Assembly (NCBI GenBank): GCA_021793115.1
Contig: JAJYTJ010000027.1
Coordinates: 1 to 30,898, forward strand
From: Actinomycetes bacterium
GTDB taxonomy: Bacteria; Actinomycetota; Actinomycetes; Actinomycetales; Cellulomonadaceae
Direction: 5' to 3'
Length of the DNA: 30,898 nucleotides
The notes under the pieces are model-generated. The model was not told the origin of the DNA, did no database searches, and saw nothing but the letters and a program-made list of their open reading frames with translations. The translations under genes were made by a program, and so were the position numbers. Below, in pieces: positions 7,418 to 15,023 of this stretch. The stretch's first letter is position 1. Each line of letters opens with the position of its first letter.

Positions 7418-7467
7418 ACGCCACGGCGCCGGGCGCGACACGTGGTCGCGGCCCGGCGCCGTGGCGT
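7418..7467. terminator. Bidirectional terminator between DUF4307 and greA
   Basis: A perfect 17-bp inverted repeat (7418-7434 with 7451-7467, beginning ACGCCACGGCGCCGGGC) extended inward by GCGAC/GTCGC with a one-base bulge. It lies in the 83-nt gap between two converging genes, 29 nt after one stop and 4 nt after the other. No U-tract is seen. Confidence 0.85.
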
Positions 7468-7471
7468 CAGG

Positions 7472-7957
7472 TCAGCCGACGAACGGCCTGGCCTCGGTGA
7501 TCTCCACCGTGAACTCGCGCCCGTTGGGCGCGACGTACGCGACGGTCTCGCCCACGGAGTGGCCGTTGATGGCGGCGCCCAGCGGTGACGTCGGCGAGTA
7601 CACCTCGATCTCGGTGCCGTCGGCGATCTCGCGCGCCCCCAGGAGGAACGTCATCTCGTCGCCCGCCAGCAGCACGGTCACCTTCATGCCGGGCTCGACG
7701 ACGCCGTCGTCCTTGGGCGTCCCGATGTGGACGTTGCGCAGCTTCTCCTTGAGCTCCCGGATGCGGGCCTCGTTCTTGGCCTGCTCGTCCCGGGCGGCGT
7801 GGTAGCCGCCGTTCTCGGAGAGATCGCCCTCGGCTCGCGCGGCGGCGATGCGCTCGACGATGTGCCGGCGTCCGTCGCCCTCGAGGTGGGCGAGCTCTGC
7901 CTGGAGGCGGTCGTACGCCTCCTGCGTCAGCCACGTGGCCTGCGTCGATTCGGTCAC
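7472..7957 (-). CDS. greA: Transcription elongation factor GreA
   Basis: A 161-residue GreA, which enters the RNA polymerase secondary channel and stimulates cleavage of backtracked RNA. The N-terminal coiled coil (about 8-80) starts with WLTQEAYDRLQAELAHL and has the acidic tip RAEGDLSENGGYHAARDEQ. The C-terminal FKBP-like domain holds the usual EIEVYSPTSPLGAAINGHSV block. The start is GTG 7957 with AAGGGA upstream; the far longer open frame in front is unrelated. It has its own 175-nt upstream region, where TAGACT is a possible -10. It converges with the DUF4307 gene, an order shared with mycobacteria. Confidence 0.97.
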   Translation of the reverse strand: MTESTQATWLTQEAYDRLQAELAHLEGDGRRHIVERIAAARAEGDLSENGGYHAARDEQAKNEARIRELKEKLRNVHIGTPKDDGVVEPGMKVTVLLAGDEMTFLLGAREIADGTEIEVYSPTSPLGAAINGHSVGETVAYVAPNGREFTVEITEARPFVG

Positions 7958-8133
7958 GTCCCCATCCCTTCCTCGGCTCGTGCCCCGCAGGGCGCGCTCA
8001 GTCACGACACGTCCCGCGAGACCGCGCCGCCGGGGCCCAGGGGGCCATCGTCCGGCGGCGCAAACGGTCAGTCTACCAAGCACCCCCGCCGGCCCTGGCG
8101 GGATCGCTGGGGAACCCGGCGGAATCTCTGGGG

Positions 8134-8967
8134 CTACGAGCCGAGCGCGACGGTGCCCGTGACGGCCACCACGGTGGCGCCGCCCACCCACACGGTGCCG
8201 TCCTCGCGCGTCACGCGGACCATGCCGCGCCGGCCCATCGCGGTGCCCTGGCGGATGACGAAGTCGTCGCTGACCACGCCGGTCGACGGCAGCCAGAGGC
8301 CCAGGCCGGCAGCCAGGGAGCCCGTCACGGGGTCCTCCGCGATGCCGACGCCGGGGACGAAAGCCCGCACCTCCACGTCGGCCGGGCCGCCGGCGGGGTG
8401 CGGCCCGACGACCCCGACGGAGTGGCCCTCCATCGCGGCGTGGTCGGGATCGAGCTCCAGCACCTCGTCGGCCGAGCCGAGCAGCACAGCGACCCAGCCG
8501 GGGCCGTTGTCGACCCACTCCACGGCCCGCACGGCGCCGGGGTCCACGCGGAGGCTGCGCACGACGAGCGCGCGCGTGGCCTCGTCGGCGGGCCCGGACC
8601 GGCGCAGCGGCGGCGCGGCGAAGGCCGCGGCCTCGTCGTGCAGCCTCACGCGGACCAGCCCGACGCCGCACTCCTGGACCACGACACCGGGTGTGCGCGA
8701 CGTGCCGCCGGCCGCGGCCCACGCCCGGGCGGAGCCGAGTGTGGGGTGCCCGGCGAACGGCAGCTCGCCGCCCGGCGTGAAGATGCGCAGCCGGTAGTCG
8801 GCGGCCGGGTCGGTCGGACGCAGCAGGAACGTCGTCTCGGAGAGGTTGGTCCAGCGGGCGAAGGCCGCCATGGTGGGCTCGTCCAGACCGTCGGCGTCGT
8901 GCACCACCGCGACCGGGTTGCCGGCCGTCAGCGTGTCGGTGAAGACGTCGACCTCGGTGTACCGCAC
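8134..8967 (-). CDS. PhzF-family isomerase/epimerase
   Basis: A 277-residue PhzF-fold protein with two related halves. The family's catalytic glutamate is Glu44 in NLSETTFLL. Other marks are FTDTLTAGNPVAVV, RIFTPGGELPFAGHPTLGSA in the first half and GIAEDPVTGSLAAGLG in the second. PhzF itself isomerises a phenazine precursor. Most housekeeping members have no known substrate, and nothing here suggests phenazine synthesis. The start is GTG 8967, just after AAGGAGAGAG; upstream of it the frame enters a repeat array. It lies alone between greA and that array. A 6-bp stem (CCCGCC/GGCGGG) near 8085-8102 may end its transcript. Confidence 0.9.
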   Translation of the reverse strand: MRYTEVDVFTDTLTAGNPVAVVHDADGLDEPTMAAFARWTNLSETTFLLRPTDPAADYRLRIFTPGGELPFAGHPTLGSARAWAAAGGTSRTPGVVVQECGVGLVRVRLHDEAAAFAAPPLRRSGPADEATRALVVRSLRVDPGAVRAVEWVDNGPGWVAVLLGSADEVLELDPDHAAMEGHSVGVVGPHPAGGPADVEVRAFVPGVGIAEDPVTGSLAAGLGLWLPSTGVVSDDFVIRQGTAMGRRGMVRVTREDGTVWVGGATVVAVTGTVALGS

Positions 8968-9045
8968 GCCTCTCTCCTTCCTCGGTAGAACCTCCCGGCA
9001 TCCCGGTGGACGCCAGTGGCGCCTCCCGACATCCCAGCGGACGCG

Positions 9046-9127
9046 AGTGGAGCCGAATGACAATCAGTGGAGGTCAGTGGAGCCGAATGACAGCGACACG
9101 CCGATGCGAGTTGCCATTCGGCTCCAC
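9046..9127. repeat. Inverted arm of the 31-bp array: AGTGGAG copies and 16-bp hairpin
   Basis: AGTGGAG occurs at 9046, 9066 and 9076. These are complements of the CTCCACT cores that lie to the right. GTGGAGCCGAATGACA (9077-9092) pairs with 9112-9127 with a single mismatch around a 19-nt loop, giving a large hairpin downstream of ilvA that may also stop its transcript. The arm is the turning point between the two orientations of the array. Confidence 0.75.
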
Positions 9128-9151
9128 CCACATCCGGTGGATGTCATTCGA

Positions 9152-9368
9152 CTCCACTGACGTCCGGTGACGAGCCGGGTCGCTCCACTGACATGCGGTG
9201 GCGTGCCAGATGGCTCCACTGACGTCCGGTGACGAGCCGGGTCGCTCCACTGACGTGCGGTGGCGTGCCAGATGACTCCACTGACGTCCGGTGACGTGCC
9301 GATTCGCTCCACTCATGTCCGGTGGCCTGCCGGAGGGCTCCACTCGAGCGCGTTGAGACGACGGAGCG
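9152..9368. repeat. 31-bp tandem repeat array, alternating A/B units
   Basis: CTCCACT recurs at 9152, 9183, 9214, 9245, 9276, 9307 and 9338, with a partial unit at 9369, always 31 bp apart. Units 1 and 3 are identical (core GACGTCCGGTGACGAGCC). Units 2 and 4 are near-identical and of a second type (TGCGGTGGCGTGCCAGAT). The basic pattern is therefore a 62-bp A-B dimer decaying to the right. Units are contiguous, with no unique spacers. It fills the 420-nt gap between ilvA and the phzF-like gene. Frames running through it are by-products of the repeat. Confidence 0.9.
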
Positions 9369-9387
9369 CTCCACCGGAGGCCCCTCG

Positions 9388-10590
9388 TCAGCTGGCGAGT
9401 CGGTAGCCCGCCTCGCGCAGCCGGCGCACCACGTCGGCGCAGTGGTCCGGGCCCTTCGTCTCCAGCTCGACCTCGATCGCGACCTCGTCGAACGCCAGGT
9501 CGACGGACGTCCTCAGGTGCACCACGTCGATGACGTTCGCGCCGAGCGCCGCGATGTCGCGCAGCACGCCGGCCAGGGCGCCAGGGGCGTCGGCGATCGT
9601 GATCCGCAGGTGGAGGAAGCGACCCGCGGCCGCCAGGCCGTGCCGGATGAGCCGCATGAGCACGAGCGGGTCCACGTTGCCGCCGGACAGGACGACGACC
9701 ACCGGGCCGCGGTCCGCGAACTCCTCCGGCGCCGCCATGAGGGCGGCCACGCCCGCCGCGCCGGACGCCTCGACCACGAGCTTCGCGCGCTCCGCGACGA
9801 GCAGCATCGCCCGCGAGAGGTCCTCCTCGGAGACGGTGCGCACGGACATGTGGTGCGACGCGATGATCTCGAACGGCACCTCGCCCGGCAGGCCGATCGC
9901 GATGCCGTCGGCCATGGTCCGCAGCTCGCGCGCCTTCACCGGGTGGCCCGCCCGCAGCGACTCGGGGTAGGCGACGGCGTGCGACGCCTGGACGCCCACC
10001 ACCTGCACGTCCGGCCGGTCGTCGAGCGCCGCCACGATGCCCGCCGCCAGGCCGCCGCCCCCGACCGGCACCAGCACCGTCGCGACGTCGGGCACCTGCT
10101 CGGCGATCTCCAGCCCGATGGTCCCCTGGCCGGTGACGATGTCGACGTGGTCGAACGGGTGGACCAGCACCGCCCCGGTCTCGCGGGCGTACTCCTGCGC
10201 CGCCAGGAGCGCCTCGTCCACCGACGAGCCGGAGTGGACCACACGCGCGCCGTAGGCCTTGGTCGCGGAGACCTTGGGCAGCGCCGCGTCCTCCGGCATG
10301 AACACGACCGACGAGATGCCGAGCATCTGCGCCGCCAGCGCGACGCCCTGCGCGTGGTTCCCGGCGCTGGCCGCGACGACGCCGTGCGCCTTCTCCTCGT
10401 CGGACAGCCGCGCGAGCCGCGTGTAGGCGCCGCGGATCTTGAACGACCCGGTGCGCTGCAGGTTCTCGCACTTGAGCCAGACGTCGGTGCCGACGAGCTC
10501 CGACAGCACGCGGCTGCGCTGCGCCGGGGTGCGCGTGATGACGCCGTCGAGCAGGGCGGCGGCGGCCGTGACGTCCGCGGGGCCGATCAT
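9388..10590 (-). CDS. ilvA: Threonine ammonia-lyase with ACT domain
   Basis: A 400-residue PLP enzyme that deaminates threonine to 2-oxobutyrate, the entry to isoleucine. The PLP lysine is Lys51 in RTGSFKIRGAY. Other fold-type II marks are AASAGNHAQGVALAA, the phosphate-binding GGGGLAAG and LSGGNVDP. A single C-terminal ACT domain (about 325-400, with LRITIADAPGALAGVLRDIA) suggests amino-acid control, as in the short single-ACT class. The ATG at 10590 overlaps the metB stop as ATGA, so the two are translationally coupled. If metB acts as a gamma-lyase, both make 2-oxobutyrate, which would explain the pairing; that is inference. The stop is followed by the repeat array. Confidence 0.95.
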   Translation of the reverse strand: MIGPADVTAAAALLDGVITRTPAQRSRVLSELVGTDVWLKCENLQRTGSFKIRGAYTRLARLSDEEKAHGVVAASAGNHAQGVALAAQMLGISSVVFMPEDAALPKVSATKAYGARVVHSGSSVDEALLAAQEYARETGAVLVHPFDHVDIVTGQGTIGLEIAEQVPDVATVLVPVGGGGLAAGIVAALDDRPDVQVVGVQASHAVAYPESLRAGHPVKARELRTMADGIAIGLPGEVPFEIIASHHMSVRTVSEEDLSRAMLLVAERAKLVVEASGAAGVAALMAAPEEFADRGPVVVVLSGGNVDPLVLMRLIRHGLAAAGRFLHLRITIADAPGALAGVLRDIAALGANVIDVVHLRTSVDLAFDEVAIEVELETKGPDHCADVVRRLREAGYRLAS

Positions 10591-11792
10591 CGCGTCGCCG
10601 CCGCGAGCGCCTGGTCGAGGTCCGCGAGCAGGTCGTCGACGTCCTCGAGGCCCACCGACAGGCGGACGAGGTCGTCGGGCACCTCGAGCGCGGTGCCGGC
10701 CACCGAGCCGTGCGTCATCCGGGCGGGGTGCTCGACGAGCGACTCGACGCCGCCCAGCGACTCCGCGAGCGTGAAGATCCGGGTGGCCCCGCACACCGCC
10801 GCCGCGACCTCCGCGCTCCCGACGCGGAACGAGACCATGCCGCCGAAGCCGCGCATCTGCCGGGCCGCCAGCTCGTGGCCCGGGTGCGTCGGCAGGCCCG
10901 GGTAGCTCACGTGGGTCACGGCCGGGTGGCCGACGAGGAACTCTGCGACCCGTTGGGCGCTGGCGCAGTGCCGCTGCATCCGCACGTCGAGGGTCTTGAG
11001 GCCGCGCAGCGCGAGCCACGCGTCGAACGGTCCGGCCACCGCGCCCGACGCGTTCTGCAGGAAGCCGACGGCGTCGCGCACGCTCGTCGTGCCGGTCGGC
11101 CCCTCGAGGCCGGCGGGCAGCTGCGCGCCGTCCGCGACCACCACGGCGCCGCCGACGAGGTCGCTGTGCCCGCCGACGTACTTCGTCGTCGAGTGCACGA
11201 CGACGTCCGCGCCCAGGGCGAGCGGGTTCTGCAGCGCCGGGCTGGCGAACGTGTTGTCGACGACGAGCAGCGCGCCGGCCGCGCGCGCGTGGGCCGCGAT
11301 GGCGGCGATGTCGGCGATGGACAGCAGCGGGTTGGACGGCGTCTCGACCCAGACCACCTTCGTCTGCCCGGGCCGGATGGCGTCCACCAGCTGGGTGGCG
11401 TCCGTGAGGTCGACCGGCGTGTGCTCGACACCCCAGGGGCCCAGCACGCGCGCGACCAGGCGGTACGTGCCGCCGTACACGTCGTTGCCGATGACCATGT
11501 GGTCACCCGGGCGCAGGGCCGTGCGCAGCACCGCGTCCTCGGCCGCCAGCCCGGAGGCGAACGCGAAGCCGGCCGCGCCGCTCTCGACCGCCGCGAGTGC
11601 CGCCTCGAGCGCGGCACGCGTGGGGTTGCCGGAGCGGGAGTACTCCCAGCCGCCGCGCAGGCCGCCCACCCCGTCCTGCTTGTAGGTGGACACCTGGTAG
11701 AGCGGAGGGACCACCGCACCGGTCGCGGCATCGGGCTCCTGGCCCGCGTGGATGGCGCGCGTGGCGAAGCCCAGGTTCTCGTCGTCGGTCAC
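10587..11792 (-). CDS. metB: Cystathionine gamma-synthase/lyase
   Basis: A 401-residue Cys/Met-metabolism PLP enzyme. The PLP lysine is Lys204 in VVVHSTTKYVGGHSD. Substrate/cofactor blocks include YSRSGNPTRAALE, FASGLAAEDAV, VVWVETPSNPLL and SLGGVESLVEHPA. Sequence alone does not separate gamma-synthase (O-succinyl- or O-acetylhomoserine plus cysteine to cystathionine) from gamma-lyase. A cbs gene 9 kb away makes reverse transsulfuration possible. The start is GTG 11792; its ribosome site is weak. The 87-nt gap to the divergent msrA must hold both promoters. It is coupled to ilvA through a 4-nt overlap. Confidence 0.93.
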   Translation of the reverse strand: MTDDENLGFATRAIHAGQEPDAATGAVVPPLYQVSTYKQDGVGGLRGGWEYSRSGNPTRAALEAALAAVESGAAGFAFASGLAAEDAVLRTALRPGDHMVIGNDVYGGTYRLVARVLGPWGVEHTPVDLTDATQLVDAIRPGQTKVVWVETPSNPLLSIADIAAIAAHARAAGALLVVDNTFASPALQNPLALGADVVVHSTTKYVGGHSDLVGGAVVVADGAQLPAGLEGPTGTTSVRDAVGFLQNASGAVAGPFDAWLALRGLKTLDVRMQRHCASAQRVAEFLVGHPAVTHVSYPGLPTHPGHELAARQMRGFGGMVSFRVGSAEVAAAVCGATRIFTLAESLGGVESLVEHPARMTHGSVAGTALEVPDDLVRLSVGLEDVDDLLADLDQALAAATR

Positions 11793-11879
11793 GTCCGACG
11801 AGCCTACGGGCTCGGGCCGGACACGCCGGAACATGCGTGCCGGGGGCACGGTTGAGTGTCCACGGAGAAGGAGGACGCC

Positions 11880-12542
11880 ATGGGGTTCCTGTTCGGTTCC
11901 GGCCTGAAGACGACGATGGTGGCGCGCGAGGACGCGCTGCCCGGCCGTTCGTCGTACGCCTTCGAGGTGCCCGCGACCCACACCGTGCTCGGCACGCCGC
12001 TCGCCGGCCCGTGGCCTGCGGGGACGTCCGTGCTGTACCTGGCGTCCGGCTGCTTCTGGGGCGCCGAGAAGGCGGCGTGGCAGCTGCCCGGCGTGGTGAC
12101 CACCGCCGTGGGGTACATGGGCGGCTTCACGCCCCACCCGACGTACGACGAGGTGTGCACCGGCCGCACCGGGCACGCCGAGACCGTGCTCGTGGCGTAC
12201 GACCCGGCGGTGCTGTCCGACACCGACCTGCTGCGGCACTTCTGGGAGGAGCACGACCCCACCCAGGGGTACCGGCAGGGCAACGACGTGGGGACGCAGT
12301 ACCGGTCCGCGGTGTTCACGACGACCGACGAGCAGCTGGACGCGGCGCGCGCGACGCGTGAGGCCTACGCGCCTCGGCTGACGGCCGCGGGGCTGGGCGC
12401 CATCACCACGGAGATCCGGCCGGTGACCGACGCGGGCCAGTTCTTCTACGCCGAGGGGTATCACCAGCAGTACCTCGACAAGAACCCGCACGGGTACTGC
12501 CCGGTCAACTCGACGGGGGTGGCCTGCCCCGTGCCGGCGTAG
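11880..12542 (+). CDS. msrA: Peptide methionine sulfoxide reductase MsrA
   Basis: A 220-residue MsrA that reduces methionine-S-sulfoxide in proteins and as free amino acid, using thioredoxin or mycoredoxin. The catalytic cysteine is Cys58 in [10 protein letters not shown]. Family blocks are [32 protein letters not shown] and [12 protein letters not shown]. Resolving cysteines lie near the C-terminus (Cys207 in HGYC and Cys216 in GVACP). The ~45-residue N-terminal extension before the catalytic site is as in longer MsrA forms. The start is ATG 11880 after GGAGAAGGAGG. It diverges from metB, and the two share an 87-nt intergenic region. Confidence 0.96.
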   Translation: MGFLFGSGLKTTMVAREDALPGRSSYAFEVPATHTVLGTPLAGPWPAGTSVLYLASGCFWGAEKAAWQLPGVVTTAVGYMGGFTPHPTYDEVCTGRTGHAETVLVAYDPAVLSDTDLLRHFWEEHDPTQGYRQGNDVGTQYRSAVFTTTDEQLDAARATREAYAPRLTAAGLGAITTEIRPVTDAGQFFYAEGYHQQYLDKNPHGYCPVNSTGVACPVPA

Positions 12543-12554
12543 GCGGTCGCGCGC

Positions 12555-12809
12555 CTACGGGCGCGGCCGCCAGGGCTCGCTCGACGGCTTCGGCACGCTG
12601 GCGGGCTTGGGCACGCTGGCCGGCTTCGGCACCGACGCAGGCTTGGGCACGCTCGCCGGCTTGGGGACGCTCGCCGGCTTGGGCACGCTCGCCGGCTTGG
12701 GCACGCTCGTTGGCTTGGGCACCGACGCGGGCTTCGGCACGGCCGCCGGCTTCGGAACGCTCGGAGGCTTCGACTCGGCGCGACCGCGCCACCCCCAGCC
12801 GCTGGTCAC
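12555..12809 (-). CDS. Pro-Lys hexapeptide-repeat microprotein
   Basis: An 84-residue frame. It starts VTSGWGWRGRAESKPPS, continues as about ten SVPKPA-type hexapeptides and ends SSEPWRPRP. It has no recognised family. In this frame nearly every codon ends in G or C (GCG AGC GTG CCC AAG CCG), better than the other five frames, so it is the likeliest coding one. The repeat is cationic and proline-rich, like wall- or nucleic-acid-binding tails. The start is GTG 12809, exactly 6 nt after TACGGT, fitting a leaderless mRNA. It converges on msrA with a 12-nt gap. It could equally be a non-coding minisatellite. Confidence 0.45.
   Translation of the reverse strand: MTSGWGWRGRAESKPPSVPKPAAVPKPASVPKPTSVPKPASVPKPASVPKPASVPKPASVPKPASVPKPASVPKPSSEPWRPRP
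12586..12774. repeat. 18-bp minisatellite (10.5 copies)
   Basis: Ten 18-bp units of the form GGCTTGGGCACGCTCGCC run head to tail from 12586 to 12765, with half a unit more. Variants fall mostly at codon third positions of the minus-strand PKP frame or swap one codon, which is compatible with coding. Copy number is likely to vary between strains. Confidence 0.9.
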
Positions 12810-12857
12810 AGCTGCACCGTAGCCCCCTGGCGGGTCGCCCAGCAGGGCACCTATTCT

Positions 12858-12873
12858 TCGAACGTGCGTTCGA
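12858..12873. promoter_or_regulatory. Perfect LexA (SOS) box
   Basis: TCGAAC-GTGC-GTTCGA matches the actinobacterial SOS-box consensus TCGAAC-N4-GTTCGA at all 12 fixed positions. It abuts the -10-like TATTCT (12853-12858) and covers the GTG start at 12864, so LexA would block polymerase at the start site. It serves the plus-strand small gene. The minus-strand gene at 12809 has its own -10 about 40 nt away. Confidence 0.85.
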
Positions 12874-13148
12874 GAGATGTGGGTGGCGTCGAGCGGGTGC
12901 CGCTGCACGAGAGCGCGCTCGAGGCGCCGACCGAGGCGCGCGAGGGCGCCACGCGTGTGGAGGCGCCCGAGCCGGTGCCGGTCAAGGTCTGGATCGTCAC
13001 CGCGCGCGGCAAGGCGTTCCTCTCGGAGCAGGCGCGAGCGATCGCCTGGACCACGGGCCGACACCCGCAGGTGCAGGTGGAGTACCTGGATCGCGGCGGC
13101 CGGATGGGCTTCGCCTGGGTGTGGGCCAGTGCGGTTCGTCGGGCCTGA
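12864..13148 (+). CDS. SOS-box-controlled small protein of unknown function
   Basis: A 94-residue protein with no family I recognise. The first ~38 residues are low in structure (Glu/Pro/Val-rich). The remainder, from VKVWIVTARGKAFLSEQA and then RAIAWTTGR, continues with VQVEYLDRGG and ends GFAWVWASAVRRA. It looks like a small beta-rich domain with conserved-looking tryptophans. Third positions are almost all G or C, which supports coding. GTG 12864 is only 5 nt after TATTCT, so the mRNA is probably leaderless; GTG codons at 12879 and 12897 are alternatives. A perfect LexA box lies over the start, so DNA damage should induce it. It precedes a DUF1905 relic and an ATP-dependent ligase. Confidence 0.7.
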   Translation: MRSRDVGGVERVPLHESALEAPTEAREGATRVEAPEPVPVKVWIVTARGKAFLSEQARAIAWTTGRHPQVQVEYLDRGGRMGFAWVWASAVRRA

Positions 13149-13270
13149 CCCGCGCCGCGCTCACCCGCCGTCGCCGACCAGCCGGCCCCGAGCGCGACGA
13201 CCACGTCATCGGGGATGCGGATCCCGGTGGTGGTGCCGCCGGTGGCGACGAGGTGAGCACTGAGGTGCAT
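13149..13270 (-). pseudogene. Truncated DUF1905 gene
   Basis: From ATG 13270 (AGGATGG 5 nt upstream) the minus strand reads MHLSAHLVATGGTTTGIRIP, followed by DDVVVALGAG. This is the opening third of a DUF1905 domain (a small beta-barrel protein of about 95 residues). Homology stops near 13181, and the frame then runs, meaninglessly, antisense through the SOS small gene. The 5' end and ribosome site survive but two thirds of the domain are gone, so this is a relic. A deletion that brought the small gene next to it would explain the arrangement. Confidence 0.6.
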
Positions 13271-13339
13271 GTCGCCATCCTGCGCCCGCGCCGCGCCCCT
13301 GACCAGGCACGTGTCGGTGGTGCGGGCGACGATGGGCCC

Positions 13340-14944
13340 GTGCTGCTCGCCGAGGTCGCCGCGACGTCCACCGCCGTCGCCGCCACGCGCGCGCGGCTGG
13401 CCAAGCGGGCACTGCTCGTGGCGACCCTGCGACGCGCGGCGGCGGAGGGTCCCGACGAGGTGGGGCTCGTCGCGCGCTACCTCGCCGGCGAGCTGCGGCA
13501 GCGGCGCACGGGCCTCGGGTGGCGGGGCCTGGCGAGCATGCCGCCGCCGGCCGACGAGCCGTCGCTGACCGTCACGGGCATGGACCGAGCGTTCGAGGCG
13601 ATGGCGGCGATGTCGGGGCCGGGGTCGGCGGGCGCGCGCGAGGCGGCGGCCGCGGCGCTGTTCGGTGCCGCGATCACCGAGGAGCAGCGGTTCCTGCGTG
13701 GGCTTGTCGTCGGCGAGCTGCGCCAGGGGGCGCTGGACGCGCTGCTGCTCGACGCGGTCGCCGAGGCCGCGGGCGTCGCCCCCGAGCTCGTGCGGCGGGC
13801 GGCGATGCTGGCCGGCGACAGCGCAGCGGTGGCGGTCGCGGCGCTGGCGTCCGACGAGCCCGTCGCAGCCCTCTCCGGCATCGGCCTCACCGTCGGGCGG
13901 CCCGTCCGGCCGATGCTCGCGCAGTCGGCGCCGGACGTGACCGCGGCGTTCACCGCCGTCGGGGCCGGGGCGGCCGGGCTGGCCGTCGTCGACGTCAAGC
14001 TCGACGGCATCCGCATCCAGGTGCACCGCGAGGGCGACGACGTGCGGGTGTTCACCCGGTCGCTCGACGACATCACGGCGCGGGTCCCGGAGATCGTCGG
14101 CATCGCGCGGTCGATGCCCGGCGAGCGGTTCGTGCTCGACGGCGAGGCGCTCGCGCTCGACGCGACCGGGCGGGCACGCCCGTTCCAGGAGACGAGCTCG
14201 CGCGCCGCGACCCGTGGCGCCGGGCCGGCGGGCCGGGGGTTCGCGACGAGCGATGCCGAGCTCGCCGGGTCCGCCGCGCTGACCCCGTTCTTCTTCGACG
14301 TGCTGCACGCCGACGGGCGCGACCTGCTCGACGAGCCCCTGCTCGACCGGCTGGCCGTCCTGGACCGCATCGCCGCGGGCCACACGGTCGACCGGCTGGT
14401 GACGGCCGACGTCACTGCCGCCCAGGAGCGGTTCACCACCTGGGTGGCCGCCGGCCAGGAGGGCGTGATCGTCAAGTCCCCGGTCGCGCCCTATGCCGCC
14501 GGTCGGCGCGGCGCGGGCTGGGTCAAGGTGAAGCCGCGGCACACGCTCGACCTCGTGGTGCTCGCCGTCGAGCGCGGCTCCGGCCGGCGCGTCGGCACCC
14601 TGTCGAACATCCACCTCGGCGCGCGCGACCCGGCGGGCGGTTTCGTCATGCTCGGCAAGACGTTCAAGGGCATGACCGACGAGATGCTCGCCTGGCAGAC
14701 GCAGCGGTTCACCGAGCTGGCCACGTCGGACGACGGCTGGGTGGTGACGGTCCGGCCGGTGCAGGTCGTCGAGATCGCGTTCGACGGCGTCCAACGCTCG
14801 TCGCGGTATCCGGGTGGAGTCGCGCTGCGGTTCGCGCGAGTGCTGCGCTACCGCGACGACAAGAGACCCGACGAGGCCGACACGATCGACGCGGTCCGCG
14901 CCCTGGCGGCGCCCGCACCGGGCGAGGACGAGTCGGAGGGCTGA
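13340..14944 (+). CDS. ligB: ATP-dependent DNA ligase (LigB type)
   Basis: A 534-residue ATP-dependent DNA ligase closely similar in layout to mycobacterial LigB. The N-terminal DNA-binding domain (about 1-185) holds LTVTGMDRAF and LRGLVVGELRQGALDALLLD. The nucleotidyltransferase motif I is DVKLDGIRIQVHR with adenylated Lys220. Later motifs are FTRSLDDITARVPEI, LDGEALALD, EGVIVKSP and GWVKVKPRHTLDLVVLAVE. The C-terminal OB fold has VQRSSRYPGGVALRFARVLRY. GTG 13340 is chosen because LLAEVAATSTAVAATRARL matches the family N-terminus; GTG 13253 would add 29 residues that overlap the DUF1905 relic. No ribosome site is obvious. The essential ligase is normally the NAD-dependent LigA elsewhere; this is an accessory repair ligase. 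Confidence 0.93.
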   Translation: MLLAEVAATSTAVAATRARLAKRALLVATLRRAAAEGPDEVGLVARYLAGELRQRRTGLGWRGLASMPPPADEPSLTVTGMDRAFEAMAAMSGPGSAGAREAAAAALFGAAITEEQRFLRGLVVGELRQGALDALLLDAVAEAAGVAPELVRRAAMLAGDSAAVAVAALASDEPVAALSGIGLTVGRPVRPMLAQSAPDVTAAFTAVGAGAAGLAVVDVKLDGIRIQVHREGDDVRVFTRSLDDITARVPEIVGIARSMPGERFVLDGEALALDATGRARPFQETSSRAATRGAGPAGRGFATSDAELAGSAALTPFFFDVLHADGRDLLDEPLLDRLAVLDRIAAGHTVDRLVTADVTAAQERFTTWVAAGQEGVIVKSPVAPYAAGRRGAGWVKVKPRHTLDLVVLAVERGSGRRVGTLSNIHLGARDPAGGFVMLGKTFKGMTDEMLAWQTQRFTELATSDDGWVVTVRPVQVVEIAFDGVQRSSRYPGGVALRFARVLRYRDDKRPDEADTIDAVRALAAPAPGEDESEG

Positions 14945-14987
14945 TCCGGATCGGGTGCGGATCGTTCGCCGGCCGCGCGACAGTCCG

Positions 14988-15016
14988 TTGACAGCGTTAG
15001 CTAATGGCATTAGCTT
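14988..15016 (+). promoter_or_regulatory. Promoter with central TetR-type palindrome
   Basis: TTGACA (14988-14993), a 17-bp spacer and TAGCTT (15011-15016) make a near-consensus sigma-A promoter. AGCTAATG-G-CATTAGCT (14999-15015), a perfect 8-bp inverted repeat, fills the spacer. The hydrolase ATG is 7 nt beyond the -10, so the mRNA should be leaderless. The TetR encoded second in the operon is the obvious candidate repressor. Confidence 0.85.
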
Positions 15017-15023
15017 TCTCGTC

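Noticed and set aside
8134..8967. Phenazine biosynthesis from the PhzF homologue
   Set aside because: No other phz genes are present; PhzF-fold proteins are widespread housekeeping enzymes of unknown substrate.
9152..9368. CRISPR-like array
   Set aside because: Repeats are contiguous 31-bp units with gradual decay, no unique spacers of constant length and no cas genes nearby.
9064..9374. Open frames through the repeat array encoding RQWS/ARHRTSVE-like repeats
   Set aside because: They arise from the repeat in several frames, lack ribosome sites and shift with the 31-bp period, which is not a multiple of three.
12607..12822. Plus-strand Gly-Leu-rich frame (GLGTLA repeats)
   Set aside because: It mirrors the 18-bp minisatellite; codon usage is better in the minus-strand PKP frame and there is no start signal.
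12710..13339. Longer N-terminus for the DNA ligase
   Set aside because: The extra frame overlaps the SOS gene in another frame and the DUF1905 relic; family similarity begins at LLAEVAATS.
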